Positions 13,620 through 18,002 of a DNA stretch of 18,002 nucleotides are shown piece after piece. The notes under the pieces were generated by a model. The model was given only the letters and a program-made list of their open reading frames with translations. It ran no database searches and was not told where the DNA came from. A program made the translations under genes and the position numbers. The stretch comes from Flammeovirgaceae bacterium (GTDB taxonomy: Bacteria; Bacteroidota; Bacteroidia; Cytophagales; Cyclobacteriaceae), in assembly GCA_947457025.1 (NCBI GenBank), contig CANGUI010000008.1, positions 1-18,002 of the forward strand. Direction: 5' to 3'. Every line of letters begins with the position of its first letter. Position 1 is the first letter of the stretch.

Positions 13620-13651
13620 GCAAATATGCCGGAAAGAGCCGGCATATTTGC
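13620..13651 (-). terminator. 13-bp hairpin between the tandem M1 peptidase genes
   Basis: GCAAATATGCCGG (13620-13632) and CCGGCATATTTGC (13639-13651) are perfect complements around a 6-nt loop. The hairpin begins 17 nt past the stop of the upstream peptidase gene. There is no T tract after it, so it may act as a partial terminator or as a 3'-end stabiliser. Confidence 0.6.
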
Positions 13652-13667
13652 ATGAAATAGGACGGGA

Positions 13668-15887
13668 TTAGTTGCTTCCTTTCTTTTTCAACTCGTCAAA
13701 CTTACTGGGCTGTTGCACCCGCGGAAACACGTTGTCTTCCGCGTTGACGTCACTGGTCTCCTTGCGCGGATCAATCACCACAGCAGCAACTTCCTTCTCC
13801 TTTACAAACACTTTCGTAAAGGTGTTTTCGTTTATGCGCCAGATTTCAGCCGGCAGGTGTTCAATTTCTTTGCTGCCATCTTTGAACGTCCATTCGATGA
13901 TCACCGGCATCACCAGTCCGCCTTTGTTGCTCAGCGTGATTTCGTACAGATTCTTGTTCTCGAGTTTGTTGGCAATGGCTTTCTCATCTACGCGGTTTTT
14001 GAACTCCCCGTAGAACCGCTCGTCAGTCGGAATAACCGTAAACAGTTCCGGTCCATTGCTGAAATCCTGACCCGGATTTGCGTTGGAGGGGGCCAGATCA
14101 CCGGCTTTTACATTCTTTTGTTTCTTTTCCACATCGGTTTGTGCCGTGCGCATCCGGTACCACTTCACCTTATCGAGCGTCAGGTCGCAATTGTCGGTGG
14201 TATAAAACCATCCGCGCCAGAACCAGTCCAGATCTACGGCTGATGCATCTTCCATCGTCCGGAAGAAATCGGCCGGCTTGGGGTGTTTAAATGCCCAGCG
14301 CTGGGCATACTCTTTAAATGCTTTATCGAACAGCTGCGGCCCCATCACCGTTTCGCGCAAAATGTAGAGCGCAGTCGCGGCTTTCGCATATTGTTCGGGA
14401 CCAAACTGAATCACCTGCTCGGAGTTGGTCATCAGTGGGCGCATCAGGCTCTTGTCGCCTTTCATGTAGGGCACGAGCCCGGCCGGCTTACCGCGGCTCC
14501 AATCCAGATGCGCATAGCGTTCCAACTCGGTCAGCAACTGCACAAAGCTATTGACGCCTTCGTCCATCCAGGTGGTTTGACGCTCGTCGTTGTTGATGAT
14601 CATCGGAAAGAAATTGTGGCCCACTTCATGGATCACAACCCCCAGCATGCGCATGAGTGTGGCATTGGAGTAGGTGCCGTCTTTGTTGGGGCGCCCAAAG
14701 TTGAAGCAGATCATCGGGTACTCCATGCCGATGGAGGCCGCATGCACGGAGGTGGCTTGCGGGTAGGGATAATCGATCGTGTATTTGCTGTACACTTCGA
14801 TGGTGTTCTTCACGGCGATGGTGGATTCTTTTTCCCACAGCGGATTTCCTTCTTTCGGGTAGTAGCTCATCGCCAGCGGCGAGCTGTTCCCGATTTTCAC
14901 CGCCATGGCATCCCAGATGAATTTCCGCGAGCTGGCAAACGCAAAGTCGCGCACATTGGCAGCCTCAAACTCCCAGGTCTTCTTTTCTTTTACTTTCGTC
15001 TTTTCCCGCTCAGTGGCCTCGGCCTGCGTGCGGATAACCACTGGTTTATCGTACGTGGTTTTCGCTTTTTCGAAACGTTCCAACTCCGTCTTCGACAACA
15101 CAGCCGCCGGATTTTTCAACATGCCGGTGGCCGCCACCATGTGATCGGCCGGTACGGTGATCTTCACTTTATAATCCCCGAAAGGGAGCGTGAACTCCCC
15201 GCGCCCGAGGAACTGTTTATTCTGCCAGCCCACCACGTCATCGTACACACACATGCGCGGAAAGAACTGCGCAATCGTGTACACGTAATTGCCGTCTTCG
15301 GGGAAGAATTCCATTCCGCTGCGGCCGCCCAGCAGATTGCGGTCAACGATGTTGAACGACCAGTCAATGGTGAAGGCAACCTTCTCGCCCGACTTAAGTG
15401 GTTGGGCCAGGTCCACGCGCATCATGGTGGCATTGATGAGGTACGGCATGGCTTTACCGGCGGCATCCTTAATGGATTTGATTTTGAAGCCGCCATCGAA
15501 GTCGTACAATCCCAACTGGCCGGCAATGGTCTTGGTGGCCACAGAGTCGCGCACTGCACTGGAAGATACTTTGGGCGTGTTGCTATCCTGTGCAAACAGG
15601 TTCTGGTCGAGCTGCAACCACAGGTATTTTAACACATCAGGCGAGTTATTATAGTAGGTAATCGTTTCCGTGCCGCTGATGCTTTGGTTGTCATCGTTGA
15701 GTTCGATGCTCATCGTGTAGTCTGCGCGTTGTTGCCAGTAGCGGGGCCCCGGTGCGCCGGAGCCGGTGCGGTATTCATTGGGCGTGGGCAACGTTTGTTC
15801 GAGTTGCTCGAATTTGCCCTGCCAGCCGGCTTGTTGCCCCATGGCTGCGAAGCCCGCGAAGAAAAAAAGGACTGCCAGTTTTTGCAT
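13668..15887 (-). CDS. Secreted M1 family metallopeptidase (paralogue B)
   Basis: The 739-aa protein has a signal peptide (MQKLAVLFFFAGFAAMGQQ), the zinc motif HEVGH at 420-424 and Glu443 in TTWMDEGVN. A probable catalytic Tyr lies in EQYAKAATAL. As in paralogue A, GMEYPMICFNFGRP takes the place of the classical GxMEN region. The two proteins align along their whole length. The mature N-termini match almost exactly (GKFEQLEQTLPTPN), and the C-terminal halves are closely similar also at DNA level, for example around 14198-14360 against 11858-12020. The start lies 2 nt after the hupE-like stop, so the two are very likely co-transcribed, while a hairpin separates it from paralogue A. The C-terminal tail is Lys-rich. 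The substrate is unknown. Confidence 0.9.
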   Translation of the reverse strand: MQKLAVLFFFAGFAAMGQQAGWQGKFEQLEQTLPTPNEYRTGSGAPGPRYWQQRADYTMSIELNDDNQSISGTETITYYNNSPDVLKYLWLQLDQNLFAQDSNTPKVSSSAVRDSVATKTIAGQLGLYDFDGGFKIKSIKDAAGKAMPYLINATMMRVDLAQPLKSGEKVAFTIDWSFNIVDRNLLGGRSGMEFFPEDGNYVYTIAQFFPRMCVYDDVVGWQNKQFLGRGEFTLPFGDYKVKITVPADHMVAATGMLKNPAAVLSKTELERFEKAKTTYDKPVVIRTQAEATEREKTKVKEKKTWEFEAANVRDFAFASSRKFIWDAMAVKIGNSSPLAMSYYPKEGNPLWEKESTIAVKNTIEVYSKYTIDYPYPQATSVHAASIGMEYPMICFNFGRPNKDGTYSNATLMRMLGVVIHEVGHNFFPMIINNDERQTTWMDEGVNSFVQLLTELERYAHLDWSRGKPAGLVPYMKGDKSLMRPLMTNSEQVIQFGPEQYAKAATALYILRETVMGPQLFDKAFKEYAQRWAFKHPKPADFFRTMEDASAVDLDWFWRGWFYTTDNCDLTLDKVKWYRMRTAQTDVEKKQKNVKAGDLAPSNANPGQDFSNGPELFTVIPTDERFYGEFKNRVDEKAIANKLENKNLYEITLSNKGGLVMPVIIEWTFKDGSKEIEHLPAEIWRINENTFTKVFVKEKEVAAVVIDPRKETSDVNAEDNVFPRVQQPSKFDELKKKGSN

Positions 15888-15889
15888 AA

Positions 15890-16483
15890 TCAGGAGTTGA
15901 GGTAAGAGGAATCTTTCATTAAAATAAACGCCATGCCCGCGATAGCCGAGGAGATGATCATTTTCCAGTCTCTGCGGTTCAGCGTCAGCAAATCGATCAA
16001 AATAAAGCTAATGACCATAAAGATTGCAACCACAATTATCTGGCCGAACTCCAGGCCCAGGTTAAAGGCCAAAAGGGGTACGGTGATGTTTTGTTGTTGT
16101 CCCAGCAACTCGCGGAGGTAGTTCGAAAAACCCAGTCCGTGGATCAGGCCAAAAAACAAGGCAAAAAGGTAGTTCAACTGTACATGACCGCGCTCCACCG
16201 ACGCTTCACTTCGAAACAGATTGGCCACGGCGGTGACAAAAATGGTCAGGGGAATCAGGAACTCAATCAGGGTAGCATCGAATTGTATGACCTTCCATGT
16301 TGCCAGTGCGAGGGTAATGGAGTGGCCTACCGTAAATGAGGTGATGAGGATCAGGATCTTTTTCCAATCGCGCACGACGTAAACGGCACAGAGTACGATA
16401 ACGAAAAGAATATGGTCGTACCCGTTGGTGTAATCCAGAATGTGGTCTTTACCCAGACCGAAGTACAGTTCGAAGGTGCTCAT
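15890..16483 (-). CDS. HupE/UreJ_2 family multipass membrane protein
   Basis: The start is placed at MSTFEL because a perfect promoter -7 box covers the ATG 21 nt upstream, giving 197 aa. Family marks are DHILDYTNGYDHILF at the N-terminus, FTVGHSITLALA, FGLIHGLGFSN and NLGLEFGQI. Several hydrophobic segments are visible, consistent with about six membrane helices. The His/Asp-rich segments lie at helix ends as in HupE/UreJ proteins, which are considered nickel (or other metal) importers tied to hydrogenase or urease. The related HupE/UreJ_2 group has no firmly known substrate. It sits 2 nt before an M1 peptidase gene and diverges from a DUF6702-type gene. The hyp operon about 11 kb away makes a nickel link attractive but unproven. 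Confidence 0.88.
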   Translation of the reverse strand: MSTFELYFGLGKDHILDYTNGYDHILFVIVLCAVYVVRDWKKILILITSFTVGHSITLALATWKVIQFDATLIEFLIPLTIFVTAVANLFRSEASVERGHVQLNYLFALFFGLIHGLGFSNYLRELLGQQQNITVPLLAFNLGLEFGQIIVVAIFMVISFILIDLLTLNRRDWKMIISSAIAGMAFILMKDSSYLNS

Positions 16484-16501
16484 GCGAATTTTTGCGGCTG
16501 G

Positions 16502-16531
16502 CAAAAATACAGGGAAATTAGTTTTATTAAA
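16502..16531 (-). promoter_or_regulatory. Promoter of the hupE-like/M1 peptidase operon
   Basis: TATTTTTG on the minus strand (16509-16502) matches TAnnTTTG perfectly. A TTT triplet (16531-16529) lies exactly 19 nt upstream. The leader to the MSTFEL start is short, roughly 10-15 nt. The box overlaps the alternative upstream ATG, ruling that start out. Confidence 0.6.
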
Positions 16532-16540
16532 TAGCCCATT

Positions 16541-16570
16541 TTATGGCCTGCTCTTTTACCCCTATTTTTG
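16541..16570 (+). promoter_or_regulatory. Promoter of the DUF6702-tpiA-prmA operon
   Basis: TATTTTTG (16563-16570) matches TAnnTTTG perfectly, with TTA at 16541-16543 and a 19-nt spacer. The predicted transcription start falls at or within a few nt of the ATGATG at 16576, implying a leaderless or nearly leaderless mRNA. Confidence 0.6.
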
Positions 16571-16575
16571 AGCCC

Positions 16576-17058
16576 ATGATGACCTGGATTGCCGGCGTTT
16601 TGTTGATGGTTCATCCGATGCACGTATCCATTACGGAAATTTCCTACAACACGCAGGCACGCGCCGTGCAGATTACAGTTCGTCTTTTTATTGACGATCT
16701 CGAAACTGCCGTACGCCGCCAAACCCAGCAGCCGGAGTTAGACTTGCTCGCGCCGGGTGCCGGTGGCACTACCGATAACCTGGTGGCAACCTACCTACAG
16801 GAACGCTTTCGCGTGAAGCTGGATGGCAAACAGCAGACGTGGACCTACCTCGGCCATGAAAAGGAAGGGCCCGCGCTGATTGCGTACATCGAAATCGGGA
16901 AAGCCCGCAGGTTCAAGTCGATTGAAGTGATGAACGCCTGTATGCACGAAATCTTTGATGACCAGAACAACCTGGTGAATGTTACCTACCAGGAAACCGT
17001 GAAAAGCCTGCGCCTCACAGCCGACCAGCAATCGGGCACACTTGTATTCACCAATTAA
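16576..17058 (+). CDS. DUF6702-type exported protein of unknown function
   Basis: The start is placed at the ATGATG at 16576/16579, not at the upstream ATG at 16543, because the latter overlaps the promoter -33 element. The protein is then about 160 aa, opening with a short hydrophobic signal (MMTWIAGVLLM) and the family-like HPMHVSITEISYN. A beta-rich domain follows with ITVRLFIDDLETAVRR, a LDGKQQTWTYLGHE strand and VMNACMHEIFDDQNNLVNV near the end. From memory this pattern matches DUF6702 proteins of Bacteroidota, commonly found beside hupE-like and M1 peptidase genes; their function is not known. It leads an operon with tpiA (17-nt gap) and prmA, and diverges from the hupE-like gene. The histidines and the neighbourhood would allow a metal-related role, but nothing in the sequence proves it. 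Confidence 0.75.
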   Translation: MMTWIAGVLLMVHPMHVSITEISYNTQARAVQITVRLFIDDLETAVRRQTQQPELDLLAPGAGGTTDNLVATYLQERFRVKLDGKQQTWTYLGHEKEGPALIAYIEIGKARRFKSIEVMNACMHEIFDDQNNLVNVTYQETVKSLRLTADQQSGTLVFTN

Positions 17059-17075
17059 CCTTTTAACAAATAACC

Positions 17076-17840
17076 ATGCGCACCAAAATTGTAGCCGGAA
17101 ACTGGAAGATGAACAAGACACTCGCCGAGGCACAAACCCTCACCACAGAACTCATGACCCTGGTGGAAGCGGAAGTGACCAACGCGGCCGCGATTGTGCT
17201 TTGTGTGCCCTTTCCCTACCTGCCTACGCTGCAGCAACAGCTGGGAACCAACGCCCGCATGAAACTGGGTGCCCAGAACTGCAGTGAGCATGAGTGGGGT
17301 GCGTATACGGGAGAGGTCTCCGTACCGATGCTGAGCGCCATGCACGTGCCGTACGTGATCATCGGCCACAGTGAACGGAGGCAATACTTCGGAGAAACGA
17401 ACGCACTAATGGCAAAAAAAGTAGACGCTGCGCTTAAGGCAGGACTTACACCCATTTTCTGCTGTGGTGAGCCGCTTGACGTACGCGAGAAAGGCGAGCA
17501 CGAAACGTTGGTAAGAGAACAGGTGGAGCAAAGCCTGTTTCATCTGCCGGCCGATGCGATCGCGAAGGTCGTTATCGCCTACGAGCCCGTATGGGCCATT
17601 GGCACCGGAAAAACAGCCACCGCCCGGCAGGCGCAGGACATGCATGCCGTCATTCGCAGACTACTGGCTTCACGCTACGGACAGAATGTGGCCGATGGCA
17701 TTCCCGTGCTGTATGGCGGCAGTGTGAAAGCGGATAATGCAAAAGAATTATTCAGCTGCGAAGACGTGGATGGCGGGCTGGTGGGCGGAGCCTCGCTGAA
17801 GGCACGGGAGTTTACCGAAATCATCAAAGCCATCGGCTGA
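17076..17840 (+). CDS. tpiA: Triose-phosphate isomerase
   Basis: This cytosolic enzyme interconverts dihydroxyacetone phosphate and glyceraldehyde 3-phosphate in glycolysis and gluconeogenesis. The 254-aa protein has all catalytic residues: Asn9 and Lys11 in GNWKMNKT, His98 in IGHSERRQYFGE, and the catalytic Glu170 in AYEPVWAIGTGKTA, which runs into the mobile loop 6. The phosphate-binding LYGGSVKADN and GGLVGGASL complete the barrel. The length is typical. It starts 17 nt after the DUF6702-type gene, and its TGA overlaps the prmA ATG by one base (TGATG), so the three genes form an operon with coupled translation at the second junction. Confidence 0.98.
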   Translation: MRTKIVAGNWKMNKTLAEAQTLTTELMTLVEAEVTNAAAIVLCVPFPYLPTLQQQLGTNARMKLGAQNCSEHEWGAYTGEVSVPMLSAMHVPYVIIGHSERRQYFGETNALMAKKVDAALKAGLTPIFCCGEPLDVREKGEHETLVREQVEQSLFHLPADAIAKVVIAYEPVWAIGTGKTATARQAQDMHAVIRRLLASRYGQNVADGIPVLYGGSVKADNAKELFSCEDVDGGLVGGASLKAREFTEIIKAIG

Positions 17841-18002
17841 TGTTTTATACGCGCTTGCAGGTGGTGTGCCCTCCCGACTTCGCAGAGATCCTCATGGCCG
17901 AGGTAGCCGATGCGGGTTTCGACACCTTCATGGAAACCGAAAAGGGGTTTGAGGCATACGTTGAGATGGAACACTTCGATCAACAGGTGGTAGAGACCAT
18001 CC
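17840..18002 (+). CDS. prmA: Ribosomal protein L11 methyltransferase, N-terminal part (3' partial)
   Basis: Fifty-four codons are visible before the window ends, starting MFYTRLQVVCPPDFAEIL. The segment FAEILMAEVADAGFDTFMETEKGFEAYV strongly resembles the N-terminal substrate-recognition domain of PrmA from Bacteroidota. PrmA trimethylates L11 with S-adenosylmethionine. The methyltransferase domain lies beyond the window, so only the N-terminus can be judged. The ATG shares its A with the tpiA stop codon, and prmA next to tpiA is, as I recall, a common arrangement in this phylum. Confidence 0.82.
   Translation, partial: MFYTRLQVVCPPDFAEILMAEVADAGFDTFMETEKGFEAYVEMEHFDQQVVETI

Noticed and set aside
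14283..15632. 449-codon open frame on the plus strand
   Set aside because: It lies entirely antisense to the M1 peptidase paralogue B, whose zinc motif, signal peptide and paralogue leave no doubt. The translation is rich in His, Arg and Gly, as expected of a shadow frame.

Overview
The window looks like a chromosomal segment of a Bacteroidota bacterium, most likely Cytophagales. The reasons are the gene families (DUF6702-type protein, HupE/UreJ_2, tandem secreted M1 peptidases, ASPIC/UnbV lipoprotein), the absence of Shine-Dalgarno sequences, and promoter candidates of the Bacteroidota type (TTG-N19-TAnnTTTG), two of which have a perfect -7 box. The family-level placement is inference. No rRNA, tRNA, CRISPR array or intact mobile element was seen.

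Layout. Positions 1-1113 (+) hold the C-terminal part of a D-aminoacylase-type amidohydrolase. It converges on a minus-strand operon at 5261-1183 in the order: 72-aa His-rich membrane protein, hypA, hypB, hypF, hypC. These are [NiFe]-hydrogenase maturation genes, packed 1-69 nt apart. hypD, hypE and the hydrogenase subunits are not in the window. Upstream of the operon is a 350-nt intergenic stretch with inverted and direct repeats. It is followed by a 731-aa FG-GAP/ASPIC lipoprotein gene (7807-5612, -) that has its own candidate terminator.

Positions 7808-9070 are low in genes. They carry the decayed remains of a REP-associated tyrosine (Y1, IS200-like) transposase at about 8822-8252 (-). 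I reconstructed it across two in-frame stops, a frameshift, a lost HUH histidine and a probable lost start. Nearby are palindromes that could be REP-like.

Positions 9071-11269 hold a WalJ/YycJ-type metallo-hydrolase (+), lemA (-) and a small lipoprotein of unknown function (+). lemA and the lipoprotein gene diverge from what look like interleaved promoters.

Positions 11340-16483 (-) form a HupE/UreJ_2 membrane protein gene followed 2 nt later by a secreted M1 metallopeptidase gene. Beyond a strong hairpin comes a tandem paralogous M1 peptidase gene. Diverging from hupE is a + strand operon: a DUF6702-type exported protein, tpiA, and prmA (cut by the window end, overlapping tpiA by 1 nt). Two perfect TAnnTTTG boxes in the hupE/DUF6702 gap fix the starts of both genes.

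The unifying biological theme is metal handling. The hyp operon supplies Ni(Fe) cofactor assembly, its first gene encodes a His-rich exported peptide, and a HupE-family protein lies about 11 kb away, next to secreted zinc peptidases. The least described elements are the 72-aa protein, the HupE/DUF6702/M1 neighbourhood, and the RAYT remnant with its candidate palindromes.
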